Positions 8,824-19,645 of a stretch of 64,000 bases of DNA are shown here, one piece after another. The position numbers and the translations under genes were made by a program. The DNA is taken from the NCBI GenBank assembly GCA_947259485.1, contig CAMYLU010000014.1:75825-139824 (forward strand), given 5' to 3'. The notes under the pieces were generated by a model. It saw only the letters and a list, made by a program, of their open reading frames with translations. It ran no database searches and had not been told where the DNA came from. How positions within the stretch are numbered: the stretch's first letter is position 1; every line of letters begins with the position of its first letter. This stretch comes from an uncultured Gammaproteobacteria bacterium (GTDB lineage: Bacteria > Pseudomonadota > Gammaproteobacteria > GCA-001735895).

Positions 8824-9213
8824 TCAGGCGAGATCTACGGGTTCGGGTGCCAGCCAGCCATCGGCACGATGTTCGACCACAATCCGGGTGTAAACCCCGC
8901 CGCGTACGTTGAATTCTGCGTTGACACGCATAAAACGTGGTGCGATGGCCGACACCAGGTCTGACAGTATCTTGTTGGTGACCGCCTCATGAAATGCGCC
9001 GTGATCGCGATAGGACCAGAAATAAAGCTTCAAGGCCTTTAGTTCCAGGCATAGCTTATCGGGCACATACTGGATTTCGATGCTGGCGAAGTCGGGTTGC
9101 CCGGTCAGTGGACACAAGCAGGTGAATTCGGGCGTGTCGATATGAATCGTGTAATCGCGCTCCGGATTAGGATTATCGAATGTGTCCAACTCGCTGGAGG
9201 GCTGAGTAGTCAT
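8824..9213 (-). CDS. queF: NADPH-dependent 7-cyano-7-deazaguanine reductase
   Basis: QueF reduces preQ0 to preQ1 in queuosine biosynthesis. This is the short, unimodular form (129 residues). It carries the substrate Cys in [14 protein letters not shown] (about 31-44) and the QueF signature [20 protein letters not shown] (about 56-75). A homolog of the long E. coli form would be about twice this size. It is divergent from smc with a 170-bp gap and is followed by cysZ. No other queuosine gene is in view. Confidence 0.95.
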   Translation of the reverse strand: MTTQPSSELDTFDNPNPERDYTIHIDTPEFTCLCPLTGQPDFASIEIQYVPDKLCLELKALKLYFWSYRDHGAFHEAVTNKILSDLVSAIAPRFMRVNAEFNVRGGVYTRIVVEHRADGWLAPEPVDLA

Positions 9214-9335
9214 ATAGTTTCTCGCAGGTTATTACGGGTCGGGTCTGCACAACGGCTTCCGCGGCGCGCTATTATATCCGGCTGTTCAGAATTGGCAATT
9301 AATTGACCGGTTTTACTGTTGCCGGATAACGCAAA

Positions 9336-9344
9336 TGATATACT
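9336..9344 (+). promoter_or_regulatory. Candidate extended -10 promoter for smc
   Basis: TGATATACT is an extended -10 element (TGN followed by TATACT) 39 bp before the smc ATG. No good -35 is seen at the standard distance, which fits an extended -10 promoter. This is a sequence match only. Confidence 0.45.
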
Positions 9345-9383
9345 CGGCACGCAAAAAATTTTACCCTGGAATTTCTCGCACAG

Positions 9384-12300
9384 ATGCGCCTCAGTCAAAT
9401 AAAAATAGCCGGCTTCAAGTCGTTTGTCGACCCGAGCAAAATCATGTTTCCGGCCAACGTTACCGGAATCGTCGGCCCCAACGGTTGTGGTAAATCCAAC
9501 GTAATTGATGCGGTGCGTTGGGTTATGGGCGAGTCTTCGGCCCGCAACCTGCGTGGCGAATCGATGGAAGACGTTATTTTCAGCGGCTCTTCCAGCCGTC
9601 AGCCGGTGGGCCAGGCCTCGGTAGAACTGGTTTTCGATAACTCCGACGGCCGGGTTAAGGGTGAGTATGCCAAGTACAACGAGATATCGGTTAAAAGGAT
9701 CTCGACCCGTGTCGGCAAGTCCAAGTACTTTTTGAATAACACCCGCTGCCGGCGTCGCGATATTGCCGATATTTTTCTCGGCACCGGCCTCGGACCGCGT
9801 AGTTACTCGATAATCGAACAGGGCATGGTAAGTCGCGTAATCGATGCCAAGCCGGACGAGTTGAGAGTCTACCTCGAAGAGGCTGCCGGCATCTCCAAGT
9901 ACAAGGAACGGCGTCGTGAAACCGAAACCAGGATTCGGCATACGCGTGAGAACCTGGATCGCCTGATCGATTTGATCGAGGAAATCGACAAGCAGCTGTC
10001 GCGACTCGATCGACAGGCGAAAACGGCGGCAAAGTATAAGCAACTGAAACAGGATCAGCGTCGGCTCGAAGCCGAAAGCCTGTTACTGCAAAAACTGGTC
10101 TTCGATGACGAAATCGATGTGCAAAAACGCAAGCTGGCCACGGTTGAAACAGACATGGAAAAGCGCACGGCCGGATTACGTGAAACCGAGCTCGAGATTG
10201 AACAGGGCCGGCAGAAACTGGCCGAGGCAAGCGAGCAGCACAACCAGGTACAGGGTCGGTTTTACAAACTGGGTTCAGAGATTTCGAGCAAGGAACAGGC
10301 GATCGAACATCAGAAGAGTTTGCAGCAGCGCAGCCGCCAGGAACTGGCCGGCCTCGAACAGTCGTTACAGGATGCTGGAAAAATACTGGCCGACGATGGC
10401 GACAAACTGGGGCAACTGGATCTGCAACTTGCCGAAATTACCCCTGAGCTCGATACCAGTAATGAAACTCTCCAGCAACAGCAGGCTTCGCTCGAGCAGG
10501 CGGAAGCAAAAATGCACGAGTGGCAGGAATTGTGGGATCAGTTTCGGCGCGAATTCCACCAGGTTCATGAATCAGCGCAGATCGAGAATCGGGGTATCGA
10601 ACATATCGAACGCCAGGTGCAGCGAACCGAGCAGCAGCGCTCACGCCTGCAGCAGGAGCTCGATAACCTTGATGCTTCCGACGCGGTTCAGGAAATTAAC
10701 CAGCTCGAGTCGAGCGTTGAAGCAAGCACCGAGGAGTACGCGGCAACCACGGCGCAGGTACAGACACGAGCCGAAGAGATCCAGGGCCTGCGCAGCAGTT
10801 GTGAAGAACTGGGCAACCAGCTCGATGAAAAACGAAACCAGGTGCAGACCCTGAGTGGTCGACTGAGTTCGCTGGAAGCCCTGCAGCAACATGCACTTTC
10901 CGAGACCAGCGATGAGGTCAAGCAATGGCTCGAGCAGAATCGAATTGATTCAACTCGTCGATTGACCAGTCTGCTCAAGCTCAAGGGCGATATCGGCAAG
11001 GCGGTTGAAGTCGTACTGTCTCCGTTTCTGGGAGCCTATTGCACCTCGGTGGGTGAGCCTATACCCGGCACCTTCATAGCAAAGCAAAATGTGACCGTAT
11101 TTGACCGCGAGCCGGTTCGATCTCGTGCCAGTGATCGGGAATGGGCAAAACTGTCCGACTATATCGAATGCGACGTCGATCTGTCCTCTATTCTGGATGG
11201 GGTCTACCTGTGTCGGGACCAGCAGGACCTTTACTCGAAGCGAGCCCAGCTAGTAGCGGGTGAAAGCCTCGTCACTTCCCAGGGTTTATGGGCTGGTGGC
11301 AACTGGATACTGCAACTGGGTGAAGAAGATCAGCAGGCCGGCACAATTGCACGGGCCCAGGAGATCGAATCGATACGCGCGCAACTCGAACAGATTACGC
11401 AGGGGGCGATGACATTAAAATCGCAAAATGATGGTGATCGGCAGCGTTTACAGGTCCTCGAACAGGCATGGGACCAGGACCAGAAATCACTGGCCGGGCT
11501 ACAGCAGCAGTTGTCTGAACTGCGCCAGCAGTTAAGTAACCAGAAAAGCCAGGCCGAACAGGTTCAAAACCGACGCCAGCAGTTGCAAACCGAGCTGGCT
11601 GAACTTGAAGAGCTTAAGCTTGGCCACACCAGTGAACTGCAATCGAATAGCGCCAAGCGTAATGATTTTCTCGAACAAATCGCACAGATGTCGGAGCTCG
11701 AGAACGCGTTACAGGCGCAAAAACAACAACGGCAGCAACAACTTGCCGAGACCAGGCAAGCGCTGCAACAAGCGCTTGAAAATGCACATCAGCAACAGAT
11801 TCAGCAACAGGCGCTTGAGACGGAGCAGCGCACAACGCGCTCGAATATAGAACGCATCGAGCAACAAAAGGATCAGTTTGACCAGCGTATCAAGGAGCTC
11901 GATAGCGTTATAAATAGTGCTGTCGATCCGATTGGCGAGCTGGAAAGCGAATTACAGGAGTTGCTGAAACAGCGCAATCAGAACGAACAGGAACTCAGTC
12001 TCGCGCAGCAGGCCGTGGCCGAGATCGATAATCAGCAGCGTGAGTTTGAAACCGAGCGCAATAAACGTCAGCAGCGCGTCGATGAATTTCGCAATCAGCT
12101 TGAACAGGAACGCATGCAAATGCAGGAAGCCAGTATTCGTTGCAAAACGATCGAGGAACAATTGCAGAAATCGGGACAGGATATCAGCACATTGCAGCAA
12201 CAGCTGGATCCGGAAGCCGAGCTGGGCCAATGGAGTACGCGTCTTGAAAAACTGAATAAACGCATCGATCGCCTGGGGCCGATCAATCTCGCAGCAATCG

Positions 12301-12890
12301 ATGAGCAAAAGGAACAGGCCGAACGCAAACAATACCTGGATGCGCAGCACCAGGATCTGATTTCGGCTCTCGATACACTCGAGGGTGCGATCAGGAAAAT
12401 TGACAAGGAGACCAAGGATCGTTTCAAGGAGACTTTCGAGCAGGTCAACAGCCGCCTGATAGAGCGCTTTCCAAAGTTGTTCGGCGGCGGCGAAGCACAC
12501 CTCGAAATGACAGAAAACGATTTGCTTAACACCGGCGTACTAATCATGGCGCGACCGCCGGGTAAACGCATTACCAATTTACAGCTGTTATCTGGTGGAG
12601 AGAAGGCGCTCACCGCAGTGGCATTGATTTTCGCAATTTTTGAGCTCAATCCATCTCCGTTCTGTATGCTGGACGAGGTCGATGCGCCGCTCGATGATGC
12701 CAATGTCGGACGTTTTTGTGCCATGGTTGGCGAAATGTCCGAGCAGGTGCAGTTCATCATGATTACCCATAACAAGATAACCATGGAAATGGCTCAAAGT
12801 CTTAATGGTGTCACCATGCATGAGCCCGGGGTATCACGACTGGTCTCGGTCGATGTCGGCGAAGCGGTGGTGCTTGCCGGGGTTCAGTAA
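9384..12890 (+). CDS. smc: SMC chromosome condensation ATPase
   Basis: SMC is the ATPase of the SMC-ScpAB complex that organises and segregates the chromosome. The 1168 residues show the full architecture. There is an N-terminal ATPase head with Walker A GPNGCGKSN (about 32-40), a long Gln/Glu-rich coiled coil, a hinge at about 500-650 and a second coiled coil. The C-terminal head carries signature LSGGEKAL and Walker B CMLDEVDAPLDD. Its partners scpA and scpB are in this window at 22955-24349. The organism therefore uses SMC-ScpAB rather than MukBEF. The stop overlaps the zipA ATG by 1 bp. Confidence 0.98.
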   Translation: MRLSQIKIAGFKSFVDPSKIMFPANVTGIVGPNGCGKSNVIDAVRWVMGESSARNLRGESMEDVIFSGSSSRQPVGQASVELVFDNSDGRVKGEYAKYNEISVKRISTRVGKSKYFLNNTRCRRRDIADIFLGTGLGPRSYSIIEQGMVSRVIDAKPDELRVYLEEAAGISKYKERRRETETRIRHTRENLDRLIDLIEEIDKQLSRLDRQAKTAAKYKQLKQDQRRLEAESLLLQKLVFDDEIDVQKRKLATVETDMEKRTAGLRETELEIEQGRQKLAEASEQHNQVQGRFYKLGSEISSKEQAIEHQKSLQQRSRQELAGLEQSLQDAGKILADDGDKLGQLDLQLAEITPELDTSNETLQQQQASLEQAEAKMHEWQELWDQFRREFHQVHESAQIENRGIEHIERQVQRTEQQRSRLQQELDNLDASDAVQEINQLESSVEASTEEYAATTAQVQTRAEEIQGLRSSCEELGNQLDEKRNQVQTLSGRLSSLEALQQHALSETSDEVKQWLEQNRIDSTRRLTSLLKLKGDIGKAVEVVLSPFLGAYCTSVGEPIPGTFIAKQNVTVFDREPVRSRASDREWAKLSDYIECDVDLSSILDGVYLCRDQQDLYSKRAQLVAGESLVTSQGLWAGGNWILQLGEEDQQAGTIARAQEIESIRAQLEQITQGAMTLKSQNDGDRQRLQVLEQAWDQDQKSLAGLQQQLSELRQQLSNQKSQAEQVQNRRQQLQTELAELEELKLGHTSELQSNSAKRNDFLEQIAQMSELENALQAQKQQRQQQLAETRQALQQALENAHQQQIQQQALETEQRTTRSNIERIEQQKDQFDQRIKELDSVINSAVDPIGELESELQELLKQRNQNEQELSLAQQAVAEIDNQQREFETERNKRQQRVDEFRNQLEQERMQMQEASIRCKTIEEQLQKSGQDISTLQQQLDPEAELGQWSTRLEKLNKRIDRLGPINLAAIDEQKEQAERKQYLDAQHQDLISALDTLEGAIRKIDKETKDRFKETFEQVNSRLIERFPKLFGGGEAHLEMTENDLLNTGVLIMARPPGKRITNLQLLSGGEKALTAVALIFAIFELNPSPFCMLDEVDAPLDDANVGRFCAMVGEMSEQVQFIMITHNKITMEMAQSLNGVTMHEPGVSRLVSVDVGEAVVLAGVQ

Positions 12891-13600
12891 TGGATGCAAA
12901 TACATTTAGATGGGTTCTGATCGTTATCGCCGTATTGCTGGCTGTCGGAATCTATCTTTACGGCTTGCACCAGGGACGCTTGCGCAAGCGCAGTGCTAAC
13001 GAGACATTTACCCGCGAAGAGATCGATTCAGCCTTTGTCGAAGACGAGCAGCTGGATGTTGAACTGAGTAACCTTAACCAGGTACTCAAGGATAACGAGG
13101 ACGATGAAAATTTCGATGAAATCCTGGTTAGTCCCGCCGCTGAGGAAAAGCAACCCTCGCTTGCATTTCCTGACCCCGAAATTTTTGTGCCGACCAGTCT
13201 CGCCGCTAAAGATGAAGACCGCCTGGTCAGCTACCATCTCAGGCATGGTGATTTTCGGCTGATTACCGGCGAAGAAGCCGATGCCGCTATGCAGGACTCG
13301 GGCCTGGAACTGAATGCCGAGGGTTTTCTCGAGTTTCGCGAGGAAGGAGAAGTCGCTTTCCAGGTAGCCAGCCTCACGGCGCCCGGTGATTTCTCGGATA
13401 TTGGGAAACTCGAGTTCGCCACCCTCGGGTTCAATTGTTTTATCGATCTTGATTTGTGCGAGAATCCGCGCCTGGCTTTCGAGGCGATGTTGAAAAAAAT
13501 CGATGAACTGGTGCGCCTTTTGAATGTCGAGGTTTACAAGTCCAACCAGGACCTGCTGACCATCAGCGATGTCACCAGCGTGCGTGAAAAGCTCGCCTGA
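12890..13600 (+). CDS. zipA: ZipA cell-division protein
   Basis: ZipA anchors FtsZ to the inner membrane at the division site. The N-terminus is a single membrane helix (FRWVLIVIAVLLAVGIYLYG). An acidic linker follows, and the C-terminal FtsZ-binding ZipA domain spans about 105-230 (for example LEFREEGEVAFQVASLTAPG). At 236 residues it is shorter than E. coli ZipA because the linker is short. The smc-zipA-ligA order is conserved in gammaproteobacteria and supports the call. Confidence 0.92.
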   Translation: MDANTFRWVLIVIAVLLAVGIYLYGLHQGRLRKRSANETFTREEIDSAFVEDEQLDVELSNLNQVLKDNEDDENFDEILVSPAAEEKQPSLAFPDPEIFVPTSLAAKDEDRLVSYHLRHGDFRLITGEEADAAMQDSGLELNAEGFLEFREEGEVAFQVASLTAPGDFSDIGKLEFATLGFNCFIDLDLCENPRLAFEAMLKKIDELVRLLNVEVYKSNQDLLTISDVTSVREKLA

Positions 13601-13607
13601 GATATAG

Positions 13608-15641
<2,034 letters not shown>

Positions 15642-15643
15642 CC

Positions 15644-15997
15644 ATGATACTTGACGAAGCGCAGCAGGCCGAACTTAAAAAATATACCTACGCGGTATAT
15701 ATTCTGTTGGCCCTGTCCTTTGTCACGCTGATCACGCCGATCATCGGAGTGATCATTAACTACGTCAAGGATGAAGACGTGCGTGGTAGTTGGCTGGAGT
15801 CGCATTTTAGATGGCAGAAGGCGACTTTCTGGTATGGTCTGCTGTGGGCAGCGCTAGGTGTGCTTACGATCCCGATATTAATCGGCCAACTGGTGATCGG
15901 GATAGTAATTATCTGGCTGATCTACCGCATCGCGCGGGGCTGGATTTTTCTGGTCGACGGTAAAGAGATGTACCGCGAAACAACAGGAGAAGATTAA
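15644..15997 (+). CDS. DUF4870-like small membrane protein
   Basis: This 117-residue protein has three likely membrane segments (about 17-40, 62-80 and 78-102). The stretch WLESHFRWQKATFWYG is typical of DUF4870/YnfA-neighbour style membrane proteins found in many proteobacteria. Its function is unknown. It starts 2 bp after ligA and its stop overlaps the msrB ATG by 1 bp, so it is co-translated with housekeeping genes. Confidence 0.75.
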   Translation: MILDEAQQAELKKYTYAVYILLALSFVTLITPIIGVIINYVKDEDVRGSWLESHFRWQKATFWYGLLWAALGVLTIPILIGQLVIGIVIIWLIYRIARGWIFLVDGKEMYRETTGED

Positions 15998-16389
15998 TGA
16001 GTGATGATGAGCAATGGCGCAGCAAGCTGAGCCCCGAAGAGTATCGCGTGTGCCGGGAAAAGGGCACCGAGCCGCCATTTAGCGGTGAATATAATAGCAA
16101 TCACCGCAGCGGCAGGTATCTTTGTAAATGCTGCGGTGAAGCCCTGTTCGATTCCACCAACAAGTTCGACTCCGGTTCGGGCTGGCCCTCGTTTGACCGG
16201 CCCGCTTCGGAGCAGGTGATTCGTGAAGAGGCGGATTCGAGCCACGGGATGCGACGTGTCGAGGTCATGTGCGATCGTTGTGGTTGCCACCTCGGGCATG
16301 TATTCGAAGACGGCCCGCAAGATAGCACCGGTATGCGTTACTGCATCAACTCGCTGTCACTCGAGTTCGAGGCCGGTGACGATGAATGA
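15997..16389 (+). CDS. msrB: Peptide-methionine (R)-S-oxide reductase MsrB
   Basis: MsrB repairs oxidised methionine (R form) in proteins. It has 130 residues. The family elements are GRYLCKCCGEALFDS and VEVMCDRCGCHLGHVF, which form a four-Cys zinc site. SGSGWPSF is present, and the catalytic Cys is in MRYCINSLSL near the C-terminus. The reading frame overlaps both neighbours by a few bases, consistent with an operon running from smc to cyaY. Confidence 0.97.
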   Translation: MSDDEQWRSKLSPEEYRVCREKGTEPPFSGEYNSNHRSGRYLCKCCGEALFDSTNKFDSGSGWPSFDRPASEQVIREEADSSHGMRRVEVMCDRCGCHLGHVFEDGPQDSTGMRYCINSLSLEFEAGDDE

Positions 16390-16705
16390 GTCTGATTTCG
16401 ATCAGCTCGCCGAAGACACCATGACCGCGATCGAGGAAGCGATCGATGATTGCGGGGTCGATATCGATTACGACAGTGCCGGTGGTATTCTAACGCTTGA
16501 ATTTGCCAATCGCAGCCAGATCATCATCAACAAGCAAACTCCGCTCTCGCAGATCTGGGTCGCGGCACGCAGCGGCGGATTTCACTTCGATTATGATGCG
16601 GCAAACCAGTGCTGGCGATTGCAGGGCAATGACGAGGAACTGTTTAGCTGCCTCAGTCGCTACTGTAGTGAACAGGCCGGTGAAGCAGTAAAGCTTGAGC
16701 ATTAG
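16382..16705 (+). CDS. cyaY: CyaY, bacterial frataxin
   Basis: CyaY is an iron-binding modulator of ISC iron-sulfur cluster assembly. It has 107 residues. An acidic first helix (MNESDFDQLAEDTMTAIEEA) is followed by a beta sheet with IIINKQTPLSQIWVAARSGG and FHFDYD, the frataxin hallmarks. The start at ATG 16382 overlaps the msrB end by 8 bp and restores the family length. A longer in-frame start at 16223 would lie inside msrB and is unlikely. Confidence 0.95.
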   Translation: MNESDFDQLAEDTMTAIEEAIDDCGVDIDYDSAGGILTLEFANRSQIIINKQTPLSQIWVAARSGGFHFDYDAANQCWRLQGNDEELFSCLSRYCSEQAGEAVKLEH

Positions 16706-16713
16706 TTTTTGCC

Positions 16714-17244
16714 ATGCCAGTGGCAGCAGATCGAAGCGGATTAAAACGTTCAATCAAGTATTTCGCAATTGTGCTGGCGGCCGCCTTTAGCTACGTCCTG
16801 CTTGATTTTGCTTTCGATTTACGCCCGCCCGGGGTTCACCGTTCCTACCGCTTCAATGTTAGCGACTTATCGTTGGACCAGGCCAGGATTTTGCGCCAGG
16901 ATAACCTGTCGGTGCTGGTGATACGGCGTTCGGACAGAACCATCACGGCGCTCAGGCAAAACCTGGCCGGGTTGCAGGATCCTGAATCGAAACGAAGTCG
17001 GCAGCCTCAGTTTGCGACCAATCTGCTGCGTTCAAGTCATCCCGAGTACTTTGTCAGCTATGCGATCGGCACTGATTTTGGCTGTGGCCTCGAGCTGGGC
17101 GAATCCTCGTTGAAGGAAATCTGCGGCAGGGCGCGCTATGATTTCGCCGGCAGGGCACTGCAGGGTGATAATAAATTTCTGAATCTTGCAGTCCCGGATT
17201 ATACTTTCACCAACAATTTCAATACATTGACCATCAGGCCCTGA
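16714..17244 (+). CDS. Rieske-like membrane protein lacking the 2Fe-2S ligands
   Basis: This protein of 176 residues has one N-terminal membrane helix (about 15-35) and a domain laid out like the Rieske subunit of cytochrome bc1. A PVYILRR-like segment reads LSVLVIRRSDRTITAL. The first cluster loop reads GTDFGCGLEL where active proteins have CTHLGC. The second reads EICGRARYDFAGRAL where they have CPCHGSxYDxAGR. The strand NLAVPDYTF follows. The Cys and His ligands are therefore missing, and no 2Fe-2S cluster is expected. It lies 8 bp after cyaY and 15 bp before yajQ. The homology is my reading of pattern similarity; function is unknown. Confidence 0.6.
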   Translation: MPVAADRSGLKRSIKYFAIVLAAAFSYVLLDFAFDLRPPGVHRSYRFNVSDLSLDQARILRQDNLSVLVIRRSDRTITALRQNLAGLQDPESKRSRQPQFATNLLRSSHPEYFVSYAIGTDFGCGLELGESSLKEICGRARYDFAGRALQGDNKFLNLAVPDYTFTNNFNTLTIRP

Positions 17245-17259
17245 ACAAGAGTAACCGCC

Positions 17260-17742
17260 ATGCCTTCATTTGACGTTGTTTCAGAAATAGACCACCACGA
17301 GCTTAAAAATGCGCTGGACCAGGCCAATCGCGAAATCGGTACCCGCTACGATTTCAAGGGTTCCGGTGCCGGTATTGAACAGTCGGGAAATGATTTAACC
17401 CTGGAAGCCGAAGCGGAATTCCAGCTAAAGCAAATGATCCCGATTCTGAAAGAGAAAATGTCAAAACGCGGTATCGACGTCGATTGTCTCGAATTTGGCG
17501 ATATCGTTGAAATGAATAAACGTGCCCGGCAGCCGGTCAAAGTCAGGGAGGGACTGGACAAGGACCTGGCGCGCAAGATGGTTAAACTGATCAAGGACAG
17601 CAAGCTCAAGGTGCAGGCGGCAATTCAGGGTGAGCAGCTCAGGGTAACCGGCAAGAAGCGTGACGATTTGCAGCAGGTTATGCAAACCCTGCGCGAGGCG
17701 GGGCTCGGCATTCCATTACAGTTCAACAATTTCCGCGACTGA
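17260..17742 (+). CDS. yajQ: YajQ-family nucleotide-binding protein
   Basis: It has 160 residues with the family start MPSFDVVSEIDHHELKNA and the internal RYDFKGSGAGIE. The family has two ferredoxin-like folds. It binds nucleotides, including cyclic di-GMP in the Xanthomonas member, and acts with transcription factors there. Whether this copy does so is unknown. It ends 27 bp from the convergent rsmJ gene, with no clear terminator between them. Confidence 0.95.
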   Translation: MPSFDVVSEIDHHELKNALDQANREIGTRYDFKGSGAGIEQSGNDLTLEAEAEFQLKQMIPILKEKMSKRGIDVDCLEFGDIVEMNKRARQPVKVREGLDKDLARKMVKLIKDSKLKVQAAIQGEQLRVTGKKRDDLQQVMQTLREAGLGIPLQFNNFRD

Positions 17743-17769
17743 GGCGCGGGGTTTAGTCAGGCTAAATTT

Positions 17770-18474
17770 CTAAGCGGTCAGGTAAACGTCGAATCGAATC
17801 GTCTTTTCCCGGTAGACCAGGTCGGGTTTCACATCGTTGTAGCTGGCAGCTTTAGCCGGGCGTTTTATCACCACCCGCTTGCGTGCCTTGCCTAGTGCAT
17901 GCTCAAAACACGACTCCATTTCGAGGTTAGTGGTTATCGCCTGTAGAATTTGCATTTCCTTGGCAGGCTTTGCGCCGGACTTGTGACCCGGGAACATCGG
18001 GTCGAGGTAGATACAGTCGTAGTCATGATCATCCTCGAGGTGGTTTAAAAAATTCAGCGCATTACAGTTTTCGATGCTCATTCGTTGTGCAATCGCAGCC
18101 CCGCTTGCACTTGCCGCGAGCCTGTCAAGCGAATAGGCGAGGATTGCGTAAAGCAGTTCATTTTGCTCCAGCATAGTGACCCGCTTGCCGTGGCTGGCGA
18201 GCGTCAAACTATCCACGCCCCAACCGGCGGTAAGATCCAGCAGCCTGGTGATGCTGCGTTGCTTGTTGCTGCAGGCCCTGGCAATAGCCTGGCCCGGTTG
18301 CGCCGCACGCAATGGCAGGGGACCCGAGATAAAACTGTGATGAAAGCGAAGCCGTGGATTAACCAGGTTGACTTCGACCCCCGCCTGATCGGTTGCAATG
18401 ATTAATTCTGAACTGGAGGCCTGCGCCAGAAATTGCTCGATTTTCGTTGTCGTAGCTTCAGCTTGAGCCATCAA
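17770..18474 (-). CDS. rsmJ: 16S rRNA (guanine1516-N2)-methyltransferase RsmJ
   Basis: This SAM-dependent methyltransferase acts on the small-subunit rRNA. It has 234 residues with the SAM motif LLDLTAGWGVDSLTLASHG (about 79-97), acidic LEQNELL and the catalytic loop DCIYLDPMFPGHKSGAK (about 153-169). This DPMFP loop is characteristic of RsmJ. It overlaps the upstream slyX by 4 bp (ATGA), so the two are translated together. Confidence 0.93.
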   Translation of the reverse strand: MMAQAEATTTKIEQFLAQASSSELIIATDQAGVEVNLVNPRLRFHHSFISGPLPLRAAQPGQAIARACSNKQRSITRLLDLTAGWGVDSLTLASHGKRVTMLEQNELLYAILAYSLDRLAASASGAAIAQRMSIENCNALNFLNHLEDDHDYDCIYLDPMFPGHKSGAKPAKEMQILQAITTNLEMESCFEHALGKARKRVVIKRPAKAASYNDVKPDLVYREKTIRFDVYLTA

Positions 18475-18689
18475 TAGTGTGGTGGCTTCTCAAACCCGGG
18501 GTCGATGTCACTGGGACCCTCGGTTTTCAGTGACTGCAGCTGAACCTTGAGCTGCTCGACGCTGGTATTCAGGCGCGAAATTTCCCGCTCCTGTTGCGCA
18601 ACCATGTTGTTCAGTGTCTGGATCGTGTAGTCCTGTTCGGTATATAGTATCTCGAGCCGGCTTAATTTGGCCTCTAGCGATTCAGTCAC
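18471..18689 (-). CDS. slyX: SlyX-family coiled-coil protein
   Basis: This 72-residue protein is mostly coiled coil (KLSRLEILYTEQDYTIQTLN, then QQEREISRLNTSVEQLKVQL) and ends in GFEKPPHY, the typical SlyX tail. The function of SlyX is not established. It is co-translated with rsmJ. Confidence 0.9.
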   Translation of the reverse strand: MTESLEAKLSRLEILYTEQDYTIQTLNNMVAQQEREISRLNTSVEQLKVQLQSLKTEGPSDIDPGFEKPPHY

Positions 18690-18717
18690 GAAAATCCGCC
18701 TCTCGTAAATTAGACGA

Positions 18718-18752
18718 GTTTATCAAAAATTATCTGTGATAAACCATATAAT
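18718..18752 (+). promoter_or_regulatory. Inverted repeat and -10 element upstream of rsd/algQ
   Basis: GTTTATCA (18718-18725) and TGATAAAC (18737-18744) form a perfect 8-bp inverted repeat with an 11-nt centre. It sits 2 bp upstream of a perfect TATAAT (18747-18752), which is 90 bp before the plus-strand gene at 18843. The position suits a repressor or activator site in the slyX/rsd divergent gap. The regulator is unknown. Confidence 0.45.
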
Positions 18753-18842
18753 GACTGTTTACCGCTGGCTTATTCGGCCGCATAATACGTGCACCACAGC
18801 CTGTTCGAGTGTGACAGGGCAGTAGTAGAAATGAGGTAACCC

Positions 18843-19352
18843 GTGAGCGAATCACAAATTGACAAAATAGCCGAGATCGCCGAGAAGATTTCGGCCGAAG
18901 AAAACAGACGTACCAGGCAAACCCACACCATTAATAACCTTTTGCAGGAAAGGCAACAGGTACTGGTGTCGATGTGCGAACTGGCTGAACTGGAATCAGG
19001 AGATGTGCCGCCGGATACGGTGATTCACAATCTGCGCGGTTTCAACCAGCAGTTGGTTGATTACACCGCGCTAGGGCACTTCGAGATTTACGAAAGAATT
19101 ATCGACGGCAAGGAACGACGTGGCAATATCAAGGTGGTTGCCGATCGTGTGTACCCGTCGATTTCAGACACCACGCAGGTGTTCGTCGAATTCAATGACA
19201 AGTATGACGGCGTAGACGAGCCGGAAAGCCTGGGCGATTTGTACAGTGACCTGTCTTCGATAGGCGAGGCAATGGCCGATCGCATCGAATCCGAAGATAT
19301 GCTGCTGCGCGAAATCAGCGATAGTCTCGAAAGCCCAAGCAAGAACCTCTGA
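18843..19352 (+). CDS. rsd: Rsd/AlgQ-family anti-sigma70 regulator
   Basis: Rsd/AlgQ binds the housekeeping sigma factor and shifts polymerase use toward alternative sigma factors. The 169 residues are helical. They contain the family core ERQQVLVSMCELAELE, LVDYTALGHFEIYERI (E. coli: LVDYLSAGHFSIYERI) and VFVEFNDKYD. A long variable start (about 30 residues) and an extended tail are less conserved. It stands alone, divergent from slyX and followed by intergenic repeats. Confidence 0.85.
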   Translation: MSESQIDKIAEIAEKISAEENRRTRQTHTINNLLQERQQVLVSMCELAELESGDVPPDTVIHNLRGFNQQLVDYTALGHFEIYERIIDGKERRGNIKVVADRVYPSISDTTQVFVEFNDKYDGVDEPESLGDLYSDLSSIGEAMADRIESEDMLLREISDSLESPSKNL

Positions 19353-19359
19353 TTAAACC

Positions 19360-19630
19360 TGTCATTCCGACACGCCGGACCGGCGCACATGCCTGTGCCC
19401 GGAACAATAGCGAGTCATTCCGATACGTCAACCCCGCTTACGCGGGGGGGCGCGCAAGCCTGCGCGGCTTCAGGCCCTGTGGGTCCCGGCGGGAATCTTG
19501 AAAACACGGCATCGTTGCAAGATCCCGGGTCAAGCCCGGGATGACGCATGTAATTTTCTGTCATTCCCGCGCAGGCGGGAATCTTGCAATGCACCACCGT
19601 CACAAGATCCCCGCTTGCGCGGGGATGAGC
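19360..19630. repeat. Cluster of GTCAT-type palindromic repeats
   Basis: Several perfect hairpins lie in tandem. CCCCGC-TTAC-GCGGGG is at 19432-19447, and ATCCCGGG-TCAAG-CCCGGGAT is at about 19522-19542. ATTCCCGC-GCAG-GCGGGAAT is at 19563-19582, and ATCCCCGC-TTGC-GCGGGGAT is at 19607-19626. They are joined by ATCTTGCA/CAAGAT words. No gene is present; the open frame through it comes from the repeats. Confidence 0.85.
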
Positions 19631-19645
19631 AATAAGGCGCACCGA

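Noticed and set aside
9210-10043. 277-codon minus-strand frame opposite the smc start
   Set aside because: It is antisense to the conserved SMC ATPase head and has no recognisable domain.
19415-19642. Frame through the palindrome cluster
   Set aside because: The frame consists of repeat hairpins and gives no family-like protein. The same holds for 25510-25776.
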